Positions 33,284-41,690 of a stretch of 64,000 nt of DNA are shown here, in pieces. Every line of letters begins with the position of its first letter. Within the stretch, counting starts at the first letter, position 1. This DNA comes from GCA-2737665 sp044344795 (lineage in GTDB: Bacteria; Bacteroidota; Bacteroidia; Palsa-965): assembly GCA_044344795.1 (NCBI GenBank), contig JBIJCF010000003.1:83623-147622 (forward strand), written 5' to 3'. Under the pieces are notes generated by a model, which saw nothing but the letters and a program-made list of their open reading frames with translations, did not search any database and was not told the DNA's origin. The position numbers and the translations under genes were made by a program.

Positions 33284-34794
33284 AACCTCGCGTTGTTGTT
33301 TGGTGGCTGAAGAAAGATCTGCGTCTGAATGATCAGGATGCACTGTACTATGCAACGTTTTTTAAACTATCCATTCTTCCGGTGTTTGTTTTCGAACCCG
33401 AATTGTATTCGGCATCCGACGCATCTCCCCGACATTTTCGATTTTCATTGGAATGTGTTCTTGATCTGCGTTCGCAACTGCAGGCGATTGGTGGAGATAT
33501 AATCATTGGTCATGATAGCGCAATTCAATTTTTTAATGAGTTGCGTCAATGTTTTCAAATTGAAGAAGTAGTCAGCTACGAAGAAACCGGCAATTGGTTG
33601 AGTTATCAGCGTGACGTTCGTATGAAAAAATGGTTTGCTGAACACCAAATTCGTTGGACTGAATTACCGTACAACGGTGTAGAACGTGGACTTCGCAAAG
33701 CAGGATGGAGTGAACGATGGGAAGCTGCGATGGAAAGTTTAACCACAAAATTGACATCATTAGTTCAATTCGTTGACTCGTCAACATTCAGGGCGATAAC
33801 AGAACATAACTTGCGTGAATTGAGTTTGAAGTGGCGGGAGCATGAAGGGTTTCAGCCGGGAGGAGAACGTACGGCACATCGGTATTTACAAAGCTTTTTG
33901 AAGGAACGCGTACACGGATATAATCGTTCTATTTCAAAACCTGAGTTGGCAAGAACAGGATGCAGTCGACTATCTCCATACTTGACATGGGGATGCTTGT
34001 CGTTGAAACAAGTGATACATGCAGTATACTCCGCACCGCGTTTAACCGGCAATCATGTAAGTTTTTTATCTCGTATTCGATGGAGAAGTCATTTCATGCA
34101 GAAGTTGGAATCGGAACCGCGTTATGAATTTGAAACGTTAAATCGCGGGTTGATAGATATCGACCGAGGAGCGGATGAAGCACTGTTGCAGCGCTGGAAG
34201 CAAGGAAGGACGGGCTTTCCGATGATTGATGCTTGCATGCGTTCACTCAATGCAACCGGATATCTCAACTTCAGAATGCGTGCTATGCTGGTTTCATTTG
34301 TGTGTCATAATCTTTGGCAAGACTGGAAAATTCCTGCATTACATCTGGCACAACAATTTTTAGATTACGAACCCGGTATACATTATCCTCAAATGCAAAT
34401 GCAGGCTTCGGTTGTAGGCACGCATACTATTCGCGTGTACAATCCTGTATTGCAAGGACAATTGCACGATCCGCAAGGAAATTTTATTCGTAAATGGATT
34501 CCCGAATTGGCGCACATTCCCGGAAGTTTGATTCATGAACCGTGGAAATTGACTCCGTTAGAACGTGCTATGCATGGTTTCCATGAAGTAGAACAATATC
34601 CCGAACGAATAATTGACTGGAACAGCACGGCAAAGTTAGCGCAGCAACGAATTCGCAATGCGATGAAACGAAGTCTGGCACAGGAAGAAGTTCAACGAAT
34701 TATCGTCATGCATACCGATCCGGAACGATCGTTCATATCATCTTTGAACGCTTCACCAGATAAGGCATCAGCACCTGATGAAAGCCAGCTCTGA
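33277..34794 (+). CDS. Cryptochrome/photolyase-family protein
   Basis: 505 residues, starting at GTG 33277. The N-terminal alpha/beta domain (VVWWLKKDLRLNDQDAL, ILPVFVFEP) and C-terminal helical FAD domain (FPMIDACMRSLNATGYLNFRMRAMLVSF) define the family. Two spots are unusual. The usual HNR-x-RM reads LNFRMR, and the usual WQW...GTD stretch reads QMQMQASVVGTH. These enzymes repair UV dimers or sense blue light using FAD. The overlap with the flavin-reductase gene implies a shared transcript. Its 3' end overlaps the opposing DUF58 gene by 62 bases. Repair versus sensing cannot be decided here. Confidence 0.86.
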   Translation: MVKPRVVVWWLKKDLRLNDQDALYYATFFKLSILPVFVFEPELYSASDASPRHFRFSLECVLDLRSQLQAIGGDIIIGHDSAIQFFNELRQCFQIEEVVSYEETGNWLSYQRDVRMKKWFAEHQIRWTELPYNGVERGLRKAGWSERWEAAMESLTTKLTSLVQFVDSSTFRAITEHNLRELSLKWREHEGFQPGGERTAHRYLQSFLKERVHGYNRSISKPELARTGCSRLSPYLTWGCLSLKQVIHAVYSAPRLTGNHVSFLSRIRWRSHFMQKLESEPRYEFETLNRGLIDIDRGADEALLQRWKQGRTGFPMIDACMRSLNATGYLNFRMRAMLVSFVCHNLWQDWKIPALHLAQQFLDYEPGIHYPQMQMQASVVGTHTIRVYNPVLQGQLHDPQGNFIRKWIPELAHIPGSLIHEPWKLTPLERAMHGFHEVEQYPERIIDWNSTAKLAQQRIRNAMKRSLAQEEVQRIIVMHTDPERSFISSLNASPDKASAPDESQL

Positions 34795-35665
34795 CGTCGG
34801 CTTCGATATAATCGATGCGGAATTGGGCACAACGTAACTTGAGTTCGTTACTGAATTTGCGGATGGATTCCAAGTAAACTTCACGCACTTCTGCCGGATG
34901 CGCTTTTACTTCTTCTCCGGTTTCCACATCTACAAACGTGTAAGGCTTGTTGTCAAAATCGAATTCAAGTTCGGACTGACGATCGGTAACATGAAACAAC
35001 ACCACTTCATGTTTATTGTGTCTGAGGTGTTGCAATGCGGAGAACAATTCGTCACTCTCAGTTCCGGAATCGAACATATCACTGAAGATCACAATCAATG
35101 ATCGACGATGTGTTTTATCCGCTACTTCGTGTAATGCTTGAACTGCTTGCGTGGTGTGACTTTGATCGGAAGGCGGAGCTTGGAGTAATTTCTCCAACTC
35201 GTGATAAAGCATTTTATGATGAACAGACCCGGACTTTGCTGCCGTGTGCAATTCTGTCTTATCACTAAACACCGACAAACCTATTGCGTCGCGTTGTGTT
35301 TTTAATAACTCAATCATGGCCGCCGCACATTTAACGGCGAATGTAATTTTCGAATCTTGTCCCGGCTTTAATTGGTCCGGAGCAGGGTAGTACATGGATG
35401 AAGAATGATCAATAACAATCTGACAACGCAAATTGGTTTCTTCTTCGTAACGCTTCACGAACATGCGATCCGTGCGACCGTACAATTTCCAATCGATGTG
35501 TTTGGTAGGTTCGCCTTTGTTGTACAACCGGTGTTCGGCAAATTCAACGCTAAAACCATGAAACGGACTTTTGTGCAAACCGGTTATAAAACCTTCCACC
35601 ACTTGTCGAGCAAGAAGTTCGAGGTGACTGAACTGTTGAATTTCCTGTTGCTGTAGAGTATTCAT
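34733..35665 (-). CDS. DUF58 / von Willebrand factor A-like protein
   Basis: 310 residues. The DUF58 motif appears at LYNKGEPTKHIDWKLYGRTDRMFVKRYEEETN, followed by a vWA-like metal site IVIDHSSSMYYP (DxSxS) and IVIFSDMFDSG. In Bacteroidota such proteins usually lie next to a MoxR AAA+ ATPase and the aerotolerance (Bat) genes; none is within the window, and the gene upstream on this strand is trxA behind a terminator. The cytosolic function is probably chaperone-like and is unproven. It is convergent with and overlaps the photolyase gene. Confidence 0.85.
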   Translation of the reverse strand: MNTLQQQEIQQFSHLELLARQVVEGFITGLHKSPFHGFSVEFAEHRLYNKGEPTKHIDWKLYGRTDRMFVKRYEEETNLRCQIVIDHSSSMYYPAPDQLKPGQDSKITFAVKCAAAMIELLKTQRDAIGLSVFSDKTELHTAAKSGSVHHKMLYHELEKLLQAPPSDQSHTTQAVQALHEVADKTHRRSLIVIFSDMFDSGTESDELFSALQHLRHNKHEVVLFHVTDRQSELEFDFDNKPYTFVDVETGEEVKAHPAEVREVYLESIRKFSNELKLRCAQFRIDYIEADVRAGFHQVLMPYLVKRSKMI

Positions 35666-35692
35666 GGTTTTTAAAGGTACGCATTACGGCAT

Positions 35693-35718
35693 AAAAAATC
35701 CCCGCAATTAGCGGGGAT
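35693..35718 (-). terminator. Terminator of trxA
   Basis: The minus strand folds as ATCCCCGC - TAATT - GCGGGGAT (35711-35718 with 35698-35705) followed by TTTTT. Confidence 0.92.
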
Positions 35719-35737
35719 ATAAATCTGTAGGATTTTA

Positions 35738-36058
35738 TTAGTTCATCAAAGCATTCAACTTATCCATCAACACTTGTTTCGGAACTGCACCAACTTGCTT
35801 GTCAACAACCTGGCCATTTTTGAAGAACAAAATTGTTGGGATATTGCGAATGCCGTGGTTGGTTGATACGTTAGGATTGTGGTCCACGTCAACTTTTCCG
35901 ACGATAGCTTTGCCTTCCATTTCTTTAGAAATTTCCTCTACGATTGGACCAACCATGCGGCAAGGTCCACACCATTCTGCCCAAAAGTCAACCAATACAG
36001 GTTTGTCTGATTTCATTACTACTTCGTCGAAGTTTGCATCTGTAATTTCGAGTGCCAT
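35738..36058 (-). CDS. trxA: Thioredoxin
   Basis: 106 residues from the ATG at 36058, the normal thioredoxin start (MALEITDANFDEVV); upstream in-frame codons fall in the leader. The active site is WCGPC (Cys30, Cys33), with VDFWAEWCGPCRMVGPIVEE, KVDVDHNP and the cis-Pro segment GIRNIPTILFF. It reduces protein disulfides in the cytosol together with thioredoxin reductase. It is monocistronic with a -7 box, an inverted repeat upstream and a clear terminator. Confidence 0.97.
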   Translation of the reverse strand: MALEITDANFDEVVMKSDKPVLVDFWAEWCGPCRMVGPIVEEISKEMEGKAIVGKVDVDHNPNVSTNHGIRNIPTILFFKNGQVVDKQVGAVPKQVLMDKLNALMN

Positions 36059-36100
36059 GATTTTAATTTTTATCTGTGAATGATTCTTTTGTTCGTTCTC

Positions 36101-36108
36101 CAAAATTA
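36101..36108 (-). promoter_or_regulatory. TAATTTTG -7 box of trxA
   Basis: Minus-strand TAATTTTG matches TAnnTTTG 42 bases upstream of the ATG. Confidence 0.5.
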
Positions 36109-36125
36109 TGGATTTCCGATAACGT

Positions 36126-36141
36126 ACTTGTAGGAACAAGT
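36126..36141. promoter_or_regulatory. Inverted repeat upstream of the trxA promoter
   Basis: ACTTGT-AGGA-ACAAGT, 6-bp arms and 4-base centre, lies about 20 bases upstream of the -7 box, around the -33 position. A second short palindrome, TGACAG-C-CTGTCA, is at 36163-36175. Either could be an operator; no regulator is identified. Confidence 0.35.
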
Positions 36142-36226
36142 ATTATGCCTTGATGTTTTTACTGACAGCCTGTCACGGAATTGTTAATTAGTTTAAATCA
36201 CTTTGTTTCAAAAAACGCGGAAAGCC

Positions 36227-37642
36227 TTACAAACCGTACTTATCAATCATGAAGATCAATGCTGCCATACTTGCCGCTCCCAAATGTAATTCACGTTTAT
36301 TAACGTTCTCGAAAATGTCATTTGCGGTGTGATGGTAATCGAAATAACGCTGACTGTCGGGATGCAAGCCAATTTGAGGAGTTCCCATGAGTTTCTTCAA
36401 TGGAGCGATATCCGCACCTCCGCCGCCGCGCGTAAATTCGTAAACGCCCCATGGATAGAACAGCTTTTGCCAACTTTGAATCTTCTCCTTCTTTTCGTTG
36501 GCCATGTCCATTCCAAATCCGCGTGGACTAAATCCTCCCGCATCAGATTCGATGGCTACAATATGCTTTTCTTTCTTGCGAAAAGCTTCATTGGCATACG
36601 CATCGGCACCACGACCGCCATTTTCTTCGTTCATCCACATCACAGCACGAATCGTGCGTTTAGGACGAATTCCGGTTGCTTTAAATAATCGGAGAATCTC
36701 TATGGCTTGCATAATCCCGGCTCCATCATCATGCGCACCTTCACCATTGTCCCAGGCATCCAAATGTCCACCAAACACAATTACTTCATCAGGAAATTCA
36801 CTGCCTTTAATTTCTCCGATAACATTGAAGGATGGAGCATCAGGATATTTTTTACAATTCATGTTCATGTAAAACTGTACGCGACCTTCTTGTTTCAATA
36901 ACTGGCTTAATCGATTAGCATCTTTGGTGCAAATAGCAGCAGCAGGGATTTTAGCTGCTAAAGAATCCTGTCGCATCACACCGGTATGTGGAAATGTGTC
37001 AATCGCATTGGTCATCGAACGCACCAAAACACCTACAGCGCCCATCTTTTCAGCCATCGAAGGTCCTGCCCAACGATATTTTACTGCATCTCCGTATTGA
37101 TCAAAGCAAGAATACAGTTCGTCTTTGAACGCATAATTGTAAAACACAATTTTTCCCTGAATGTGTTTTTTACCCAACAATTCGAGTTGAGAGAAATCGC
37201 GTATTTCAATAACGTCAGCGATTAAGCCGCCTTCCGGAGTTGCAACAGAACCGCCCAATGCACATATTCTCATGCGTTCATTTCCGGCCGATTTAGAATC
37301 TACAATTCGTGCTTGTTCTTTTGCACCGCGCTCCCAACGTGGAACTATACAAGGTTGTTTCCAAACGCTGTCAACATTCAAACTTTGTAATAACTGATAC
37401 GTGTATTCTACAGCAGCAGCTGCGCCCGGAGATCCACTTAAGCGTGGAGGTAAATTCTTACACAAGTAACGTAAGTTATTGTGCGCTTCACCTTCAACTA
37501 AAGCAGAACCATACAACTTGGCAAAAGCAACGCTGTCCGAATCGGTACTTTTTATAATGAAATCAGGACGTTCACGGTAATGCACGAAGGCAGAACCAAG
37601 CACGAATAGAAGAAGAGCAACAGGAAGTATTAATCGTGTCAT
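36227..37642 (-). CDS. Secreted M28-family metallopeptidase
   Basis: 471 residues from the ATG at 37642, where a signal peptide (RLILPVALLLFVLGSAFV) begins. The M28 catalytic domain shows the zinc ligands in order: GGHLDAWDNGEGAHDDGAGI (His and bridging Asp), WMNEENGGRGA (Glu-Glu), ESDAGGF, and a late His near DYHHTANDIFENV. Between is a PA-like insert (VLVRSMTNAIDTFPHTGVM). It would be an extracytoplasmic aminopeptidase or carboxypeptidase with two zinc ions. A TATATTTG box lies 17 bases upstream of the ATG. Confidence 0.92.
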   Translation of the reverse strand: MTRLILPVALLLFVLGSAFVHYRERPDFIIKSTDSDSVAFAKLYGSALVEGEAHNNLRYLCKNLPPRLSGSPGAAAAVEYTYQLLQSLNVDSVWKQPCIVPRWERGAKEQARIVDSKSAGNERMRICALGGSVATPEGGLIADVIEIRDFSQLELLGKKHIQGKIVFYNYAFKDELYSCFDQYGDAVKYRWAGPSMAEKMGAVGVLVRSMTNAIDTFPHTGVMRQDSLAAKIPAAAICTKDANRLSQLLKQEGRVQFYMNMNCKKYPDAPSFNVIGEIKGSEFPDEVIVFGGHLDAWDNGEGAHDDGAGIMQAIEILRLFKATGIRPKRTIRAVMWMNEENGGRGADAYANEAFRKKEKHIVAIESDAGGFSPRGFGMDMANEKKEKIQSWQKLFYPWGVYEFTRGGGGADIAPLKKLMGTPQIGLHPDSQRYFDYHHTANDIFENVNKRELHLGAASMAALIFMIDKYGL

Positions 37643-37658
37643 GTAATTGGAGTATGCA

Positions 37659-37666
37659 CAAATATA
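37659..37666 (-). promoter_or_regulatory. TATATTTG -7 box of the M28 peptidase gene
   Basis: Minus-strand TATATTTG matches TAnnTTTG 17 bases before the ATG at 37642, and separates this gene from lptD upstream. Confidence 0.55.
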
Positions 37667-37684
37667 CACACTTCAATCTAGTGC

Positions 37685-40249
37685 TTACTGTGCTGCAAAG
37701 TCGAACCAATCGCGTTTGCGAGCCACCTTCAAATCTTGTAACACAGCCGACTTCACGTTAATGGTAATGTTGTAACTCTGACGGAAACCAAATGGAATCC
37801 AGTTGAATTGCATTTCCCAGCAGTGTAAGTCGCGATAAAGGTTGAATGAAGTAAAGCCGAATTTCTTCATTTGTAAGTCGTAGCTGGAATCAAAACCTAC
37901 TTTCCATTTGGAAGTTATGTTTATATCACCGGCTAATCGCACGGACTGAGCAATATTCGTTTCAAGGAAAGATCGGTTCCAACTCAAGTTATACGTTACA
38001 TTCAACGACCACGGTACGTTAAAATCAACGTAGGCGTTAGGGTTGGAATTGATCATTTGTAATTCCTGATCTGTACCGCGATTTGAAGTGCGCGTTTGTG
38101 CTGCCGTTAATCCGCCTTTGCGCAAACTGGTAGTTAATGCAAGATTCGCCGCATTAAGTCGGGCGATACGTTTTCCTGTTCTCCATTCGAAACGTTCAAT
38201 ACGAACACCAAGCTCATTAACACGATATGGATCTGCAATAATGCTGGCATTCACGTCCACTTTCTTAAACAACTTGGTTCGGAATCCGGCATTAATAGTT
38301 GACCAATTAAAATTTTTCGCCATGAAATTGTAGCTCATGCTGAAGTTCAATGCATCAATAATCATGTTGCGCACGTTGGCTGCGTCGCTGTCGTTCTTTG
38401 GACGCAATTTCCCTTCCAAGCTGTTCAGCAAACTAAAGCCTAACGCACCGACACGACCGAATGGAGGAGCGCCGTATATGCCGCCATCAAAAACCGAATA
38501 CAAGGCAGTGCTGCCCGATGCAGACGTTTGTACCGTTTCGAAATAACCGAATTTAGGTTGTGTAAAATCAGGAACGTACGTTAAACTAACAGACGGTGTC
38601 ATCGTATGACGAGCCATGCTATACTTGGTGCGCCTGAATTTGAAAGTTCCGAATATTCTGGTACTTAACGCAACGCTTGCATTCCAATCGAAGTTCATAC
38701 GAGCACCATTAATCGTATCGGTTACAACTACTTCATTTGTTGCATTCCATGTTTTGCGAATGGTTGAGAACTGCGTCACTGAATTTAAATTGACACTCGG
38801 TGTTAGCGTGAAATACTTCAACACGTTGAACGACGTTTGAATAGGCATACTTTGACGAATGCCATTCCTCATGTACTTGCGGAGCTCGTATAAATATTCG
38901 TTACGGAATAAGGTGTCCGCTACGCTGATTGTATTTTGAAATTCGGAAGTGTAACTCACGCCAATTTTGTCATACCAACGAGACCCAATTCTGTTCGGAT
39001 TTTTAAACGGATAAAAACGGTTAGCAGTGAAAGCTAATTGAGGCAAGGACATGTCCACACGACGTGTTACCGTATTTTGGCTGTGACGCAAATTCGCGGA
39101 AAGACGACCGATCTTCCAGCTTTTTGACCAAGCTACGTTCGATTGAAACGTATTCGCGAGATAATCATTAGGACGTTCCGCGTTAAATGTGTTGTAGGAG
39201 CTAGAACCCGCATTAACATTGGCAGAAAATGTCATGCTCGGATTAGATTTAGGATCTTGAATATGAACCCAGTTGACGAAAAAATCGTTGCGAACAACAT
39301 TCGTTGGTAATTCGGCATCACCGGTTCTGATTCGGGAATAACGAAGCGCTACGTTGCCGTTATAATGATACCTGGAACGATAATTAGTAAACATTTTCGC
39401 GCCCCAACTACCTTTAGAATATACGTCACCGCGCACTGCCATGTCCACTTTATCATTCACGCCCCAATAATAACCGCCGTCTTTCAGGAAGAATCCTAAT
39501 TGCGGAGATTCACCATATGCAGGAATCAAAATTCCTGAAGCACGCCCTTTTTTATTTGGGAAAAATCCGAATGGAACAGCAAGCGGAGTCGGAACATCAG
39601 CAATTTCGAGGTATGCAGGGCCCGTTACAATTTTATCATCAGGAATAATTTTCAGTTTTCGTGCACGAATTGCAAAGTGCGGATGATCCAGGTCACAGGT
39701 GGTGTAACGACCATTTGCGATATACATGACGTTGTTGGAATCCTTCTTGGCAGCTTCTGCTAATACGTAGCCATCTCCTTGTTGCGTTGCTGCTTCTAAA
39801 ATTTTCCCTTTCCGGGTAAGATAATTATACCGCAATTTTTTCGCTGCAAATTGCTGACTGCCTTCATCAAACAACGCTTCCTGAATGTATTTGCCGGTAG
39901 AATCTCTTTTTCCATCGGCCATGATGGTATTATTCCTGAAATCGATTTCAATATAATGGGCATACAAGGCGATGTTCTGATATTTCACAGTTGCGCTGTC
40001 GTACAAGTACACAATTTGATTAACCAAGTCAAAGCGCATGGAGTCGCGCGCCTGATATTCAACGATAGCGTCTAGTGCTCCGGAACTTTTGGTAACCTTC
40101 AATGAATCGTCCGGAGCATTCTGAGCCTTGCCTAGGGTGCTGAAAACCAAGCCTGTTATTAACAACAGGTAGCGGATAAGTACGAATGAACTTCCGGACT
40201 GGCGCAATCTTTGGCGGTATTTTTGTAAAATATGATTAAACGGGCTCAA
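37685..40249 (-). CDS. lptD: LPS-assembly outer-membrane protein LptD
   Basis: 854 residues in the Bacteroidota form. The N-terminus has a long basic region and signal segment (IRYLLLITGLVFSTLGKAQ), then an OstA-like periplasmic part (VEYQARDSMRFDLVNQIVYLYDSATVKYQNIAL, GKYIQEALFDEGSQQFAAKKLRYNYLTRKGKI). The LptD barrel starts near ADVPTPLAVPFGFFPNKKGRASGILIP and continues to the end (FNWIPFGFRQSYNITINVKS). LptD inserts LPS into the outer leaflet with LptE. The start codon is only about 30 bases from that of the divergent amidase, so the promoters must overlap coding DNA. The OstA-like protein at 47474 is a likely partner. Confidence 0.93.
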   Translation of the reverse strand: MSPFNHILQKYRQRLRQSGSSFVLIRYLLLITGLVFSTLGKAQNAPDDSLKVTKSSGALDAIVEYQARDSMRFDLVNQIVYLYDSATVKYQNIALYAHYIEIDFRNNTIMADGKRDSTGKYIQEALFDEGSQQFAAKKLRYNYLTRKGKILEAATQQGDGYVLAEAAKKDSNNVMYIANGRYTTCDLDHPHFAIRARKLKIIPDDKIVTGPAYLEIADVPTPLAVPFGFFPNKKGRASGILIPAYGESPQLGFFLKDGGYYWGVNDKVDMAVRGDVYSKGSWGAKMFTNYRSRYHYNGNVALRYSRIRTGDAELPTNVVRNDFFVNWVHIQDPKSNPSMTFSANVNAGSSSYNTFNAERPNDYLANTFQSNVAWSKSWKIGRLSANLRHSQNTVTRRVDMSLPQLAFTANRFYPFKNPNRIGSRWYDKIGVSYTSEFQNTISVADTLFRNEYLYELRKYMRNGIRQSMPIQTSFNVLKYFTLTPSVNLNSVTQFSTIRKTWNATNEVVVTDTINGARMNFDWNASVALSTRIFGTFKFRRTKYSMARHTMTPSVSLTYVPDFTQPKFGYFETVQTSASGSTALYSVFDGGIYGAPPFGRVGALGFSLLNSLEGKLRPKNDSDAANVRNMIIDALNFSMSYNFMAKNFNWSTINAGFRTKLFKKVDVNASIIADPYRVNELGVRIERFEWRTGKRIARLNAANLALTTSLRKGGLTAAQTRTSNRGTDQELQMINSNPNAYVDFNVPWSLNVTYNLSWNRSFLETNIAQSVRLAGDINITSKWKVGFDSSYDLQMKKFGFTSFNLYRDLHCWEMQFNWIPFGFRQSYNITINVKSAVLQDLKVARKRDWFDFAAQ

Positions 40250-40279
40250 AACTAAATAAAAAGGTCTGTTAATCGTTTG

Positions 40280-41575
40280 ATGTATATGAATACAAAGTCA
40301 CGTACATATTGGATTGCTGCTGTTGCGATGCTGGTATTGATTTTGTCCGGATCGTTCGCAGCTCGCATCGCGCCTGAAAAGCCCAAAATTAAAGTGGTGT
40401 GTATTGATCCCGGACATGGCGGAAAAGATCCAGGATGTCATGGCGATAAAACGTACGAAAAAGATGTGGCGTTGGCTGTAGCACTGAAATTGGGCGAATA
40501 CATCAACAAGCATTTTCCGGATATCAAAGTCGTTTATACGCGAAAGACGGATGTTTTCGTGGAGTTGAACGAGCGCGCGGCGATTGCTAACCGCAACAAA
40601 GCCGACTTGTTTATCTGTATTCACTGCAATTCGGCATGCGTACGCAGTAAAAAGACGAAAAAAGATATCTGTAACGAAGAAGCGCAAGGATCCGAGACGT
40701 ATGTAATGGGTTTGCATAAAACAGAAGGTAACCTCGAAGTTGCTAAACGCGAAAATGATGCCGTAAAGTATGAGGACGACTATGAAAATAAATACGACAT
40801 GAGTATTAATACGGATGAAGCCGTGATAATACTGAGCGCATATCAGAATTTATACCTCGATCAAAGTGTTCGATTTGCCGAATTGTGCCAAATACAGTTT
40901 AGTGCAAAAGCAGGACGAGCGAATAAAGGGGTAAAACAAGCAGGTTTCTTGGTATTATGGAAGACTAGTATGCCTTCCGTTCTTATTGAAACCGGATTTT
41001 TAACGAATCCTGCAGAGGAGCGTTTTTTAGGTTCGGCAAAAGGCCAGACCCACATGGCTGCATGTATTTTCAGAGCATTTCGGAAGTGGAAAGATGAAGT
41101 GGAAGGCACAACAAAAAATTATGATGATGACCTGGAACGCATGCCTGTTTTCAAACCGGGTGTGGATGATACGGCAGGCTTGCGTAAGCCTGTGAATCAC
41201 GTCAAAAATCAGGATGCACCTAAACCGCAACCGCAGAATCCTAAACTAATGGACACGGTAATTACACAGGCTAAATCCCCTGCAGATTCTACTGTAGCTT
41301 CATGGTCGGTCGTATATCGTATACAAATTATGGCTTCTGATAAACAATTAGATAACAATGACAGCCGTTTTAAAGGCGAAAAAGATATCTGGTTTTATAA
41401 GCGAGATAATTCCTATAAATACACCGTTGGTCATTTCGCTACTATGCAAGAAGCATCTAAAAAGCAAAACGAACTTCGTAAAAACGGATTTTCTGAAGCG
41501 TTTGTGGTCATTTTTAATCAAAAAGGAGAACGAATTACGGCTGAAGAAGCGAAAAAGTTAACAAATGCACAATAA
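40280..41575 (+). CDS. N-acetylmuramoyl-L-alanine amidase with C-terminal SPOR-like domain
   Basis: 431 residues from the ATG at 40280; an ATG six bases later is equally possible. A membrane/signal segment (WIAAVAMLVLILSGSFAA) leads into an Amidase_3 domain: CIDPGHGGKDPG (Zn His), KDVALAVALKLG, ADLFICIHCNSA (Zn His), PSVLIETGFLTN (catalytic Glu). A proline-rich linker leads to a SPOR-like domain near 345-420 (YRIQIMASDK, YKYTVGHFATMQEASKKQNELRKNGF) that would target septal denuded glycan. It cleaves the stem peptide from MurNAc during cell separation. It is divergent from lptD. Confidence 0.94.
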   Translation: MYMNTKSRTYWIAAVAMLVLILSGSFAARIAPEKPKIKVVCIDPGHGGKDPGCHGDKTYEKDVALAVALKLGEYINKHFPDIKVVYTRKTDVFVELNERAAIANRNKADLFICIHCNSACVRSKKTKKDICNEEAQGSETYVMGLHKTEGNLEVAKRENDAVKYEDDYENKYDMSINTDEAVIILSAYQNLYLDQSVRFAELCQIQFSAKAGRANKGVKQAGFLVLWKTSMPSVLIETGFLTNPAEERFLGSAKGQTHMAACIFRAFRKWKDEVEGTTKNYDDDLERMPVFKPGVDDTAGLRKPVNHVKNQDAPKPQPQNPKLMDTVITQAKSPADSTVASWSVVYRIQIMASDKQLDNNDSRFKGEKDIWFYKRDNSYKYTVGHFATMQEASKKQNELRKNGFSEAFVVIFNQKGERITAEEAKKLTNAQ

Positions 41576-41579
41576 AGGC

Positions 41580-41621
41580 ACGGGCAGCGGCTTTGCGGAA
41601 ACTACTTTTGCTGCTGCCCGT
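41580..41621. other. Inverted repeat after the amidase gene
   Basis: ACGGGCAGC and GCTGCCCGT, perfect 9-bp arms with a 24-base loop, lie just past the stop. The T tract after it is weak, so it may be a terminator or an mRNA 3' stabiliser. Confidence 0.45.
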
Positions 41622-41690
41622 TGCCTGTCTTTATTAGGTCGGCTAAATGCATATTTTGCGTATTTTTGACGAGCCAATTATCAAGCACCT

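Noticed and set aside
41580..41621. Riboswitch or attenuator before the MCE gene
   Set aside because: Only one simple inverted repeat is visible, placed right after the amidase stop; no aptamer-like structure.
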